Below, piece after piece: positions 23,756 to 32,379 of a stretch of DNA of 32,957 nucleotides. The first letter of the stretch is position 1. Every line of letters begins with the position of its first letter. The DNA is taken from the NCBI GenBank assembly GCA_040374085.1, contig JBEIVB010000019.1:1-32957 (forward strand), given 5' to 3'. The notes beneath the pieces were generated by a model. It had not been told where the DNA came from, made no database searches, and worked only from the letters and a program-made list of their open reading frames with translations. The DNA comes from JBEIVB01 sp040374085. Lineage in GTDB: Bacteria; Bacteroidota; Bacteroidia; UBA4408. Both the position numbers and the translations under genes were made by a program.

Positions 23756-24556
23756 TTAATGAAAACAAACAACTGGAACAGGACTTTCCATTAAAATTGC
23801 CGACATTTTGTCGGTTGGGTTTAACTCCATTTCATGGAGGTCCTGGAATCGGAACAACAGAATTAGATCGGCCTTAACACGGCGCACATGCTCCGATACA
23901 AGCTGGGCTTTGGTGTTTTCGCCGGAAACGCAATGGATGATTTCGGCACTGTAAGGAAGACCGTTGTCGGCAAAAAATCGGTTGATGATTCCCAACTGCT
24001 GGGAGGCTTTGTGAAGCGTAAACACCTCGGCCTCGAAAAAGATGGAAACCAGGTGCAGGGTAACGTTGCGAAAAGGCTTAAACAGTTTGATCGCTTTCCG
24101 TATAATGAGCGTATAGTCGTCGCTCAGGGCCACTGGAAGCACCACGTTTTGAACGTTTTGGGTAATGTGTTTATTGCTTAAAGCAAGCAAAGGGATTTTT
24201 TTTCCCTTTAGGTAACGATCCCAAGGAAGGTTTTGACTTTTGGACATGGGCTGGTCTTCAAATCCAGTCATTACCATGTCTACCGCCCTAATGGTATGCA
24301 CTGCATAGAAGCTTTTTTCCCAGCCGTTTTTCACCCAAAAGACAGCGTCGCCATCAACCTGCTCATCAGAACGTTCAGGAAATACCTCCCTAAGTTCTTT
24401 CTGCCACGTTGTTTGTTTGTCCTTGGGTATCAGAAAGGTAAACGTGCAATTGTACTCTTCAAGAAATGGGTTCAACAATTGGTTGCGGTTCAACATCCTC
24501 TCTGGCTGTGGCGGTCCGGAGAGTGGGACGAGAACGTGGTAACCATTTCGCTTCAT
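23756..24556 (-). CDS. Degenerate universal stress protein-like protein
   Basis: The 266-residue protein looks like a diverged tandem Usp. The first half begins GYHVLVPLSGPPQPERML. The second half starts at about residue 130 with NVQNVVLPVALSDDYTLIIRKA and ends SPVPVVCFH, each like the first and last strands of a Usp domain. Neither half has the G-x2-G-x9-G(S/T) nucleotide motif. It is probably cytosolic and non-nucleotide-binding, perhaps a partner of the following Usp gene, which lies 17 bases downstream in the same direction. ATG 24556 gives MKRNGYHVLVPL; an ATG seven codons upstream is possible. I am confident of the fold family only at a moderate level. Confidence 0.75.
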   Translation of the reverse strand: MKRNGYHVLVPLSGPPQPERMLNRNQLLNPFLEEYNCTFTFLIPKDKQTTWQKELREVFPERSDEQVDGDAVFWVKNGWEKSFYAVHTIRAVDMVMTGFEDQPMSKSQNLPWDRYLKGKKIPLLALSNKHITQNVQNVVLPVALSDDYTLIIRKAIKLFKPFRNVTLHLVSIFFEAEVFTLHKASQQLGIINRFFADNGLPYSAEIIHCVSGENTKAQLVSEHVRRVKADLILLFRFQDLHEMELNPTDKMSAILMESPVPVVCFH

Positions 24557-24614
24557 AAAATTTGGTAGCTTCGACAAAAAACGTCTTATTTTCAGTCCTA
24601 AAATTACGACTTAA

Positions 24615-25484
24615 ATGCATGCAATACCTCCCTCAGAGCTCATCATCAATACCGATGGCAGTATTTTTCACCTCCATTTGAGGCCCGAAGATGTTGCGCC
24701 AACAGTGCTGCTGGTGGGAGATCCGGGACGGGTAAAAATGGTTTCCGATCGTTTTGACTCCATACGGGTGACCCGGCAAAACCGTGAGTTTCTCACCCAC
24801 ACCGGAAGGGTAGGGGGCAGCCCCATCACCGTAATGAGCACCGGAATTGGTACCGACAACATTGATATTGTACTCAACGAGCTCGATGCGCTGGTAAACA
24901 TCGATCTTAACACCCGCACCCCCAAGACAACGACCACGCGCTTGAACCTCATTCGCTTGGGTACCTCCGGGGCCTTACAGGAAGATATTCCCGTAGACAG
25001 CTTTTTGCTTTCCAGTCATGGTCTTGGATTGGACGGCTTGCTGCATTTTTATCGTTCGGAAGGGGTGGTGGATGCGGCACTCACGGATTCCTTTATTGAG
25101 CAAGCTCAATGGCCTCATGGATTGAATACACCTTACATGGTAGAGGGGGGGCAAGACCTGTTGGGAAAGCTATCAGGCTCATTTCCAATGGGCATAACCG
25201 CCACAGCCTGCGGCTTTTATGGGCCACAAGGAAGGGTGCTGCGGTTGCCGGCCCGGGTACCGGATTTAAACGAGCGGCTTACTGCCTTCCGGCATGGACC
25301 GCATCGCATCACGAACTTCGAGATGGAGACATCCGCCCTTTATGGCTTGGGCGCTATGCTCGGCCATCAATGCGCCACTGTGTGTGCCATCATCGCCAAC
25401 CGCATTCAAAAGGCATACAGCAGCAATTACAAATTGGCTGTTGAAAAGTTGATTGACGAGCTGCTGATGACCTTGGCAGACTGA
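24615..25484 (+). CDS. Nucleoside phosphorylase, uridine phosphorylase-like
   Basis: The 289-residue protein belongs to the NP-I nucleoside phosphorylases, which split a nucleoside with phosphate into base and ribose-1-phosphate. Phosphate-site motif VLLVGDPGRVKMVSDRFD lies at about residues 31-48. STGIGTDNIDIVLNEL and IRLGTSGALQEDI follow, and the ribose/base-site motif NFEMETSALYGLG near residue 235 carries the expected Glu. The EMET/S pattern and overall length best match uridine phosphorylase among the trimeric enzymes, but the base specificity cannot be fixed by eye. It should be cytosolic, in pyrimidine or purine salvage. The next gene begins 16 bases downstream behind its own -7 box. 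Confidence 0.88.
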   Translation: MHAIPPSELIINTDGSIFHLHLRPEDVAPTVLLVGDPGRVKMVSDRFDSIRVTRQNREFLTHTGRVGGSPITVMSTGIGTDNIDIVLNELDALVNIDLNTRTPKTTTTRLNLIRLGTSGALQEDIPVDSFLLSSHGLGLDGLLHFYRSEGVVDAALTDSFIEQAQWPHGLNTPYMVEGGQDLLGKLSGSFPMGITATACGFYGPQGRVLRLPARVPDLNERLTAFRHGPHRITNFEMETSALYGLGAMLGHQCATVCAIIANRIQKAYSSNYKLAVEKLIDELLMTLAD

Positions 25485-25485
25485 G

Positions 25486-25493
25486 TACTTTTG
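25486..25493 (+). promoter_or_regulatory. SirB1-like gene -7 box TACTTTTG
   Basis: A perfect TAnnTTTG starts 1 base after the upstream stop codon and ends 7 bases before ATG 25501 (10 before ATG 25504). This would give an essentially leaderless transcript. No TTG at -33. Confidence 0.45.
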
Positions 25494-25500
25494 TGGTATT

Positions 25501-26385
25501 ATGATGGAAAAGCCTGTTTCTGAGAAGGAAGTTGCTGCGTTGATCAGCCTGTTGGACGATCCCGACGATGGGGTGTTTCAATCGGTTCGCGGGCGGCTTC
25601 AGGGTCTTGGTGCGCCTGTGGTGCCCTTTTTAGAGCGGGCGTGGGAAAACAGCTTTGACTCTGTATTGCAGCAGCGCCTCGAGGAACTCATTCATCAGAT
25701 CCAGTTTGAACAGCTGAGTACCCGCTTGGGAGCGTGGTTTGCAGATGGGGGTCAGGATTTGTTGGAAGGCGTTTTGCTGGTAAACCGGTATCAATACCCT
25801 GATCTGGATGAAGAAAAGATGCGCGATCAACTCAACGCCTTGCGCAACTCCATCTGGCTGGAGATCAACCCCAACCTAACCGCCTTGGAGCTCATACGCG
25901 TATTCAACCACATGCTGTTTGAAGTGCACGGTTTTCAGGGGAATACCACCAACTACCACGCGCCACAAAATTCTTGGCTCAATCACCTTTTGGAAAGCAA
26001 AAAGGGCAATCCGCTTATGCTTTCCATCTTATACCTTTGGCTGGCCCGACAGCTCGATGTTCCGGTATACGGCATCAACCTGCCCGAGCATTTTGTGCTG
26101 GCCTACATGCAGGAACAGCCGGAAGGAGCAACCGAAGAAATGCCTCGGCAGATACTTTTTTATATCAATCCTTTCAGCAAGGGAACCGTGTTTTCGCGGA
26201 AGGAAATCGATGCCTTTATTCAGCAATTGAAGCTGCCTTATGATCCTGCCTATTATGAGCCATGTTCTTATGCAGATATGGTACGCAGATTGATTCGAAA
26301 TTTAATTCTTTCATTTGATAAATTAGGATACAAAGACAAATCCGAGGAGTTGAAAATGCTCCTCAAAAAATCTATGGCAGCATGA
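25501..26385 (+). CDS. SirB1/transglutaminase-like domain protein
   Basis: The protein has 294 residues. The first 80 look like a HEAT-type helical segment (ALISLLDDPDDGVFQSVRG). The middle holds the SirB1 N-terminal, transglutaminase-like fold: LNHLLESKKGNPLMLSILYLWLA and GINLPEHFVLAYM, with the conserved His. The catalytic cysteine of true transglutaminases is absent, as is usual in this family, so it is probably a structural or binding protein. No signal peptide is visible. The start could be either of two adjacent ATGs (25501 or 25504). It overlaps the following sugar-nucleotide dehydratase gene by ATGA, which suggests coupled translation; the functional link is unclear. Confidence 0.85.
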   Translation: MMEKPVSEKEVAALISLLDDPDDGVFQSVRGRLQGLGAPVVPFLERAWENSFDSVLQQRLEELIHQIQFEQLSTRLGAWFADGGQDLLEGVLLVNRYQYPDLDEEKMRDQLNALRNSIWLEINPNLTALELIRVFNHMLFEVHGFQGNTTNYHAPQNSWLNHLLESKKGNPLMLSILYLWLARQLDVPVYGINLPEHFVLAYMQEQPEGATEEMPRQILFYINPFSKGTVFSRKEIDAFIQQLKLPYDPAYYEPCSYADMVRRLIRNLILSFDKLGYKDKSEELKMLLKKSMAA

Positions 26386-28265
26386 AGTTGTTAAAAGGCA
26401 ATTTGCCCAAGGGGGTTATTTTTGGGTTTGATTTGGGCATTTCCCTTGCCAGCATCGTGTTGGCCTACCTGCTTCGCTTCAACTTTTCCATTCCTGAAAC
26501 CGATCGCACCTATTTTCCTTATGTGGTGGCTTATGTGGTGCTGGCAAGGGCAATAGCCTTTGGCATTGGCCGTACCTTCGAGGGAATCATTACATACACC
26601 AGTTTCAAAGATGCTCAGCGCATTGCGGTTTGTGTTTCCATAACAACCGTCGTTTTCTTTCTAACCAACTTTTTTACCTTTCAGAATCAGCAGCGCTTTT
26701 ACATTCCCACCAGCATCATCATCATCGATTTCATTACCTCCGTTTCTGCTTTGGTTTCTTTCCGAGTGCTGATAAAGGTGATGTATTTGGAATTTACCGG
26801 AAGCAAGCGGTTAAAAAGCAAGGTTCTGATCTACGGAACTGGCAATACCGGCCTTACCTCCAAACGTACCCTGGAACGGGATGCAGGAACCAAATACAAA
26901 GTCATCGGATTTGTTGATCACAACGAACAACGCATCGGCAAAAAGATTGAGGGGGTTCGCATTTATGCTCCGTCCGATCTGGATAATTTGCTGATGGAGA
27001 ACCGTGTTTCTCATTTGATTATTGCGATGGACAAAATTCCAACCCGCGTTAAGCAAGAGATAGCAGAGAAATGTTTAGCGGTGAATACTCGGGTGTTGAA
27101 TGTGCCCCCTATTCAAAGCTGGATAAACGGCGATTTGAGTTTCAAGCAAATTAAGAAAATACGCATTGAAGAGTTGCTCGAGCGCGAGCCCATTGTGCTC
27201 GATAACGATGCCATTGCTCGGCAAATAAAAGGCAAGGTGGTGTTGGTTACCGGTGCTGCAGGTTCCATTGGTACCGAGATTGTGCGCCAAGTTTTGCTCT
27301 ACAAACCCGCCCGCCTGGTTTTGCTCGACCAAGCTGAATCGCCATTGTTTGACATTGAAATGGAACTCAAAGGGCGCCAAGGTTCGGAATGCGTTGAGGT
27401 GGTGGTAGGCGACATTCGCCACAAAGAGCGCATGGCCAAACTCTTTCAAGCGTTTCAGCCACAAGTAGTGTATCATGCGGCAGCCTATAAGCATGTTCCT
27501 ATGATGGAGCATAACCCCGCCGAAGCCATCTATACGAACGTGCATGGAACGCAGACCTTGGCAGATCTTGCCCATGCATTCAAGGTGGAAACGTTTGTTA
27601 TGATTAGTACCGACAAGGCGGTTAATCCAACCAACGTAATGGGAGCCAGCAAGCGTGCTGCCGAGCGCTATGTTCAAGCCTTGAGTACCATCAGCAACAC
27701 CCATTTTATCACCACCCGCTTCGGAAATGTGCTCGGCTCAAACGGTTCGGTTATTCCCATCTTTCGCAGACAAATTGAAACGGGCGGTCCGGTTACCATC
27801 ACACACCCCGAAATTACCCGCTTTTTCATGACCATACCAGAAGCCTGTCAGTTGGTACTCGAGGCAGGTGCTATGGGAAAAGGGGGGGAGATTTTTGTGT
27901 TTGATATGGGCCAGCCGGTAAAGATCGCCGACTTGGCTAAGAAAATGATTCGTCTTTCCGGACTTACGGTAAACCGCGACATACAAATTGTGTACACCGG
28001 TTTGCGGCCGGGAGAAAAGTTGTATGAAGAACTTCTGGCAAGCGGAGAAAACACATTGCCTACTCACCACAAACAAATCATGAGGGCCAAGTTGGCCGAA
28101 ACCGATTGGGACTCTGTTTCTAAGCAGGTTGAGCACGTTTGCAGCCTCATAAACGAACAAACCAATTTCGATCTTGTTCGGGAATTGAAACGGCTGGTGC
28201 CGGAGTTCCTCAGCAACAACTCAGAATACGAACAACTTGATGCCAATCATGAACCCAATCGCTAA
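26382..28265 (+). CDS. Membrane nucleoside-diphosphate sugar 4,6-dehydratase (CapD/PglF/WbpM family)
   Basis: The 627-residue protein is typical of the family. Four or five membrane helices lie at about residues 10-130. A CoA-binding-like Rossmann domain follows (SKVLIYGTGNTGLTSKRTLE, near 146). The catalytic SDR domain starts with VLVTGAAGSIGTEIVRQ near residue 286. Active-site features are ISTDKAVNPTNVMGASKRAAE (the Thr/Asp and Met-x3-Lys of the WbpM type), RFGNVLGSNGSVIPIF and LRPGEKLYEELL. It probably dehydrates UDP-GlcNAc or a related sugar nucleotide as the first step toward modified surface polysaccharide or glycoprotein sugars. No glycosyltransferase is adjacent. It overlaps the upstream gene by ATGA and the downstream secreted protein by 17 bases. 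Confidence 0.95.
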   Translation: MKLLKGNLPKGVIFGFDLGISLASIVLAYLLRFNFSIPETDRTYFPYVVAYVVLARAIAFGIGRTFEGIITYTSFKDAQRIAVCVSITTVVFFLTNFFTFQNQQRFYIPTSIIIIDFITSVSALVSFRVLIKVMYLEFTGSKRLKSKVLIYGTGNTGLTSKRTLERDAGTKYKVIGFVDHNEQRIGKKIEGVRIYAPSDLDNLLMENRVSHLIIAMDKIPTRVKQEIAEKCLAVNTRVLNVPPIQSWINGDLSFKQIKKIRIEELLEREPIVLDNDAIARQIKGKVVLVTGAAGSIGTEIVRQVLLYKPARLVLLDQAESPLFDIEMELKGRQGSECVEVVVGDIRHKERMAKLFQAFQPQVVYHAAAYKHVPMMEHNPAEAIYTNVHGTQTLADLAHAFKVETFVMISTDKAVNPTNVMGASKRAAERYVQALSTISNTHFITTRFGNVLGSNGSVIPIFRRQIETGGPVTITHPEITRFFMTIPEACQLVLEAGAMGKGGEIFVFDMGQPVKIADLAKKMIRLSGLTVNRDIQIVYTGLRPGEKLYEELLASGENTLPTHHKQIMRAKLAETDWDSVSKQVEHVCSLINEQTNFDLVRELKRLVPEFLSNNSEYEQLDANHEPNR

Positions 28266-29847
28266 GTTTTTTTTGACCCTTTTATTCGTTTCATCCTTTG
28301 GGTTCTCAACCCAAAGTCAAACGGCCTTTGATATTCAGGTCTTGGAGGAAACCCTTCCGAATCTGCCGCCCATTCACTCCGGAGTTTCGTTTCGCTATCA
28401 AGGCTATTGGGTTTTTATAGGCGGCAGAACCAACGGTCTTCATGGCTTCCAAACCGGTTCTGGATTTCCAGCTCAGGGTGCCAATAAGAGTGTAGTTGTT
28501 TACAACCCATCTACCTATTCTGCCAGCTCGATTTTACTCAACGCCCTGCCCGATTCTATGCGTGACTTTCTCTCCTCTTCAAACCAGCTGTTCGATGTAG
28601 AAGGAAACAAATTATACATAGCAGGTGGATACGGCTTTAGTTCGCTTGTACAGAACTTCATCACCTTTCCAAATCTTGCTCGCATCGATATACCCATGTT
28701 GATTGATTTCGTTTTAACAGGGCAAACCAATATTTTGCCGAGCATAGAAATGCTCCGGCTTAACAAAGCTGCTGTAACGGGTGGACATATGAAATCAAGA
28801 GATCATGCATTGTTTCTTTTTTGCGGTCATAAGTTCGATGGGATGTATTCGGTAAACGACACGGCCGGTTTTTTTCAGCAGGCTTACATAACGGACATCA
28901 AAGCCTTTTATGTATCCACACCCACTGCGCCATTTGCGGTAGATTCAATCAAAGCCCGCATCGATACCGTTCGATTGCGTCGTCGGGATTTCAATTTGTC
29001 TCCTTATTATTTCTCTTCGAATTCATTTGGATACCTAATAACGGGCGGTGGGTTTACCAAGATCACCAACAAACTCATCCATACCGGAGTCTATTATGTG
29101 CCCAACGGGATTCATGGTTCAATCAACGGTTTCAGTAGTGATTTTAACCTTTACCATTGTGCAACATTACCCGTCTACGATTCAGTAGCAGATATTATGC
29201 ATTCTATTTATTTCGGAGGCATTTCCGATCATTACAGAGCACCCAATGGAGGAATTGTTGAGGATACCTTAGCACCCTTTGTTAAAACGATTTCACGCAT
29301 TACGCGCTTTGCAGGATCCTTGCAGGAATATTTGTTTGATGCAGAATTGCCCTCTTATTTGGGTTCAAATGCAGTGTTCATGGCAACGGATACTTCCCGT
29401 TTCGATCGGGATGGAATTTTCCGTATGCCGGATGTTATACCTCCTGATTTATTTATCGATTTAGGGTATATCGTGAGTGGAATTGAAAGTCCACTTCCTC
29501 ATATTTCGCTCACCGATCCGTCGGTTTCAGTTGCTTCAGGCAGAGCCTTTAAGGTGAGAATGAATTTCAATGTGATCAACACAACGAAACAAAACCTTTC
29601 AGATGCACCGTTGTCTATTTTTCCTACCGAAACAGCAGGCGTTTACAGGGTTCAAACAAGTGGCTATGGCTCAACAGTGGCGGTGTACAACTTGGGAGGG
29701 CAAGAGGTTCAACGTCTTCAGTTTATGCACAGCAACCAGCCGAACAACAACTTAGACCTTAGGGCTTTCGGCCCGGGATGCTACGTGGTTCGTTTGACTA
29801 CACCGGGTGCCGCGCATGCGGTAAAACTAATTTACACCAAACCCTAA
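28249..29847 (+). CDS. Secreted kelch-like protein with type IX sorting domain
   Basis: The protein has 532 residues from ATG 28249; an ATG at 28240 is also in frame. The signal peptide FFLTLLFVSSFGFSTQSQ is followed by a beta-rich region with kelch-like turns: WVFIGGRTNG, LYIAGGYGF, GYLITGGGF and HSIYFGGISDH. This suggests a beta-propeller. The last 80 residues are a type A sorting domain: PLSIFPTETAGVYRV, TVAVYNLGGQEVQ, LDLRAFGPGCYVVRL and a KLIYTKP tail. The protein should therefore cross the outer membrane by the type IX system and be surface-bound or released. The ligand is unknown. Two hand-counted 60-base lines are 40% GC against about 52% in the preceding gene. Its start lies 17 bases inside the dehydratase gene. 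Confidence 0.86.
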   Translation: MNPIAKFFLTLLFVSSFGFSTQSQTAFDIQVLEETLPNLPPIHSGVSFRYQGYWVFIGGRTNGLHGFQTGSGFPAQGANKSVVVYNPSTYSASSILLNALPDSMRDFLSSSNQLFDVEGNKLYIAGGYGFSSLVQNFITFPNLARIDIPMLIDFVLTGQTNILPSIEMLRLNKAAVTGGHMKSRDHALFLFCGHKFDGMYSVNDTAGFFQQAYITDIKAFYVSTPTAPFAVDSIKARIDTVRLRRRDFNLSPYYFSSNSFGYLITGGGFTKITNKLIHTGVYYVPNGIHGSINGFSSDFNLYHCATLPVYDSVADIMHSIYFGGISDHYRAPNGGIVEDTLAPFVKTISRITRFAGSLQEYLFDAELPSYLGSNAVFMATDTSRFDRDGIFRMPDVIPPDLFIDLGYIVSGIESPLPHISLTDPSVSVASGRAFKVRMNFNVINTTKQNLSDAPLSIFPTETAGVYRVQTSGYGSTVAVYNLGGQEVQRLQFMHSNQPNNNLDLRAFGPGCYVVRLTTPGAAHAVKLIYTKP

Positions 29848-29902
29848 ATCATCCAGATTCTTTTTGGATGCTCCGGTTTTGTTTTGAAAGGGGTTATAGG
29901 GT

Positions 29903-31294
29903 TTAATAACCCAAAACTTTTAGCATGCTCTTGTAGCTTTGCTCCTTCGCAAACAATTTGGTGTAAATCTCTCCGTCCTCGTCCCGATCTACAATGACAT
30001 GTTTGGGCGCAGGAATTAGGCAGTGCTGAATGCCTCCGTATCCGCCGATGGATTCCTGGTAAGCGCCGGTGTGGAAAAAGCCAATGTATTGAGGCGATCC
30101 CTTCACCAATTTGGGCAGGAAAATCTGGTTGTCTTCGCTTTCTGTGTTGTAATAATCCTCTCCATCGCAGGTAAGTCCACCGAGGTTAACCCGCTCGTAA
30201 TCGCGGTCCCAGTGGTTGATGGCGAGAAGCACAAACTTTTGTTTTATGCCCCAAGTGTCGGGCAGTGTGGTGATGAAGCTGCTGTCGATCATGTTCCAGA
30301 TTTCGTTGTCGTTCTGGTGTTTCTGATCTACAATAGAATAGAGAATGGCTCCACTCTCACCAACCGTAAACGAGCCGAATTCCGTAAAGATGTTTGGCTC
30401 GGGCGTATCGTTTTCTTCGCACACTTTTTTGATGTGCAACACGATTTGCTCAATCATGTATTCGTAATCGTAGTTAAAGGCCAGAGAAGTCTTTATGGGT
30501 AAGCCTCCTCCGATGTCGAGGGAGTCGAGGCTTGGACACATTTTTTTCAACTGGCAATACACATTGATGCATTTGGTGAGCTCGCTCCAATAATATGGAG
30601 TGTCGCGGATGCCGGTATTGATGAAGAAATGAAGCATCTTCAATTCAATGCGGGGATGGCCTTTTATGTTGTCCACAAAAAAAGGTTTAATCTCTTTGTA
30701 ATTGATGCCGAGCCGGGATGTGTAGAATTCATTATCGGGTTCTTCTTGAGCTGCAATGCGAATGCCCACCTTGAATTTTCCCTTCACTTGCTTCTCATAA
30801 AGCGGCAGTTCGTTTTTATTATCGAGGATGGGAACCACGTTTTTAAATCCATCGTTGATGAGCTCGCTTATATACTGCACATAGGCCGGACGCTTATACC
30901 CGTTACAAATAATGTAGGTATCTTTGTTCACCTTTCCTTCTGAATGCAAGTGCCGTATGATGGGGATGTCGAATGCGGAAGAGGTCTCCAGATGAATGTC
31001 GTTTTTCAGGGCCTCATCCAACACAAATTGGAAATGCGAACTCTTGGTGCAATAGCAATACGTGTACGAACCTTTGTAGTCGGCTTTGGCAATGGCCACG
31101 TTGAACAAGCGCTTGGCCTTCTGTATTTGTTGGCTGATGCGGGGCAAATACGAAATTTTCAAAGGCGTTCCATATTGCTTAATGATGTCCATAAGCGGAA
31201 TGCCGTTGAAGTAGAGCTCATTGTCGAGCACACTAAATTCATCTTGTGGAAAATCAAACGATTGCTTGATGAGGTCGATGTATTTGCTTTGCAT
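29903..31294 (-). CDS. speA: Biosynthetic arginine decarboxylase (PLP-dependent)
   Basis: This 463-residue fold-III PLP enzyme is of the Bacteroidota arginine decarboxylase type, shorter than E. coli SpeA. It should convert arginine to agmatine for polyamine synthesis. The PLP lysine is Lys84 in YCYCTKSSHF. The phosphate-binding glycines are LDIGGGLP, the substrate-side motif is CDGEDYY, and the C-terminal loop is GFFHTGAYQESIGG with the conserved Gly-Ala-Tyr. ATG 31294 (MQSKY) is my choice; a GTG two codons upstream is in frame. It is divergent from an arginase-family gene across a 119-base region. The substrate (arginine rather than diaminopimelate, ornithine or carboxynorspermidine) comes from my memory of Bacteroidota proteins and the neighbourhood. 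Confidence 0.88.
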   Translation of the reverse strand: MQSKYIDLIKQSFDFPQDEFSVLDNELYFNGIPLMDIIKQYGTPLKISYLPRISQQIQKAKRLFNVAIAKADYKGSYTYCYCTKSSHFQFVLDEALKNDIHLETSSAFDIPIIRHLHSEGKVNKDTYIICNGYKRPAYVQYISELINDGFKNVVPILDNKNELPLYEKQVKGKFKVGIRIAAQEEPDNEFYTSRLGINYKEIKPFFVDNIKGHPRIELKMLHFFINTGIRDTPYYWSELTKCINVYCQLKKMCPSLDSLDIGGGLPIKTSLAFNYDYEYMIEQIVLHIKKVCEENDTPEPNIFTEFGSFTVGESGAILYSIVDQKHQNDNEIWNMIDSSFITTLPDTWGIKQKFVLLAINHWDRDYERVNLGGLTCDGEDYYNTESEDNQIFLPKLVKGSPQYIGFFHTGAYQESIGGYGGIQHCLIPAPKHVIVDRDEDGEIYTKLFAKEQSYKSMLKVLGY

Positions 31295-31387
31295 GTTCAC
31301 GAAACAATGCGGATTGAGGGTTTGGGTTGCAAAGTAAACGACTTGGATGGATTATTTTACCTGCATCCGAGCTATGTGGATGTAATT

Positions 31388-31395
31388 TAACCTTG
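31388..31395 (+). promoter_or_regulatory. Possible arginase -7 box TAACCTTG
   Basis: Five of six fixed bases match TAnnTTTG, ending 18 bases before ATG 31414, the spacing seen for dnaE and murQ. No TTG at -33. Confidence 0.3.
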
Positions 31396-31413
31396 GTTTT
31401 TTGAAACACTCAT

Positions 31414-32358
31414 ATGAAGAAGCTCAAGTTTATTGAAGTAAAATCGGAAATAGGAGCCGGAACACGGGGCGCAAGCCTTGGTGTGGATGCCGTTAAGGTG
31501 GCCGCACTCGATTACGGGTCCAGCTTGTTTAATCAGGTGCCCAGCGTAGAGATTCAAAACGAGAATCAGCTGCTGTTTGAATCTACAGGAATCAGCTACG
31601 GAAAGCGTCTGCGGGGAATTGTAAGCATTTATGAGCGTTTGGCTCAGGAGGTTTCCGACACCCTCAAAAAAAAGATTTTTCCCATTGTGCTGGCCGGCGA
31701 CCACAGCACAGCAGGGGGTACAATTGCCGGTATTAAGATGGCCAACCCAAAGGCTCGTTTGGGCGTCATCTGGATCGATGCTCATGCCGACCTTCACTCG
31801 CCCTACACCACGCCAACCGGAAACGTGCACGGTATGCCTCTGGCCGCCACCCTCAACGAAGACAATACCACCAATCGCATCAACAAGCCCGATAAAGAGA
31901 CGGTAGACCTCTGGAATCGCCTCAAAAAAGTGGGAGGAATTGCACCCAAGATTACCTACAAAGACCTTGTGTACATAGCCCTTCGCGATGTTGAACCGGA
32001 GGAAAGCTACCTGATAAAGAAACACAAAGTGCGCACGTTCTCCACCAACGAGGTGAGGAAGAACGGGGTAGAAAAAATTGCGCGCGATGCCTTGGCCCAC
32101 CTCAGCCACTGCAACCTCATCTACATATCGTTTGATGTAGACAGCATGGATTCCTCCATCTCAAAAGGAACCGGCACCCCCGTACGCAACGGCATCACCG
32201 AGAAGGAGGCCGGAAGTCTGATTGTACGCCTAATTCAGAACGAAAAGGTGTGCTGTTTTGAGATTTGTGAGGTAAACCCAACCCTCGATCGTGAAAATCT
32301 TATGGCAGAAAATACCTTCGAAATTCTTCAGAAGGCGGTTAGCCAGCTTACCTACTAA
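31414..32358 (+). CDS. Arginase family ureohydrolase
   Basis: This 314-residue Mn-dependent ureohydrolase has all six expected metal ligands: His97 (AGDHS), Asp122, His124 and Asp126 (WIDAHADLHSP), and Asp241 and Asp243 (SFDVDSMD). The loop SPYTTPTGNVHGMPLA, with Asn137 and His139, matches the substrate-binding loop of arginases rather than the agmatinase pattern. I therefore favour arginine to ornithine plus urea. The usual Pro after the last Asp in DxDxxDP is Ser here. Agmatinase remains possible given the divergent arginine decarboxylase next door. It is cytosolic. argS follows 21 bases downstream and is probably co-transcribed. Confidence 0.88.
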   Translation: MKKLKFIEVKSEIGAGTRGASLGVDAVKVAALDYGSSLFNQVPSVEIQNENQLLFESTGISYGKRLRGIVSIYERLAQEVSDTLKKKIFPIVLAGDHSTAGGTIAGIKMANPKARLGVIWIDAHADLHSPYTTPTGNVHGMPLAATLNEDNTTNRINKPDKETVDLWNRLKKVGGIAPKITYKDLVYIALRDVEPEESYLIKKHKVRTFSTNEVRKNGVEKIARDALAHLSHCNLIYISFDVDSMDSSISKGTGTPVRNGITEKEAGSLIVRLIQNEKVCCFEICEVNPTLDRENLMAENTFEILQKAVSQLTY

Positions 32359-32379
32359 TAAAAAAACAACTTTTATTTT

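Noticed and set aside
27075..27704. 209-codon minus-strand open frame inside the dehydratase gene
   Set aside because: Antisense to the conserved SDR catalytic domain; no recognisable motif.
29890..29912. Inverted repeat GGGTTAT / ATAACCC at the end of the arginine decarboxylase gene
   Set aside because: The stem is AT-rich and is not followed by a T tract on either strand; another weak CATCC/GGATG stem at 29850-29870 also lacks one. I do not call a terminator here.
31387..32109. 240-codon minus-strand open frame opposite the arginase gene
   Set aside because: The plus strand has all arginase metal motifs over the same bases; the antisense frame has none and would cross the arginase start region.
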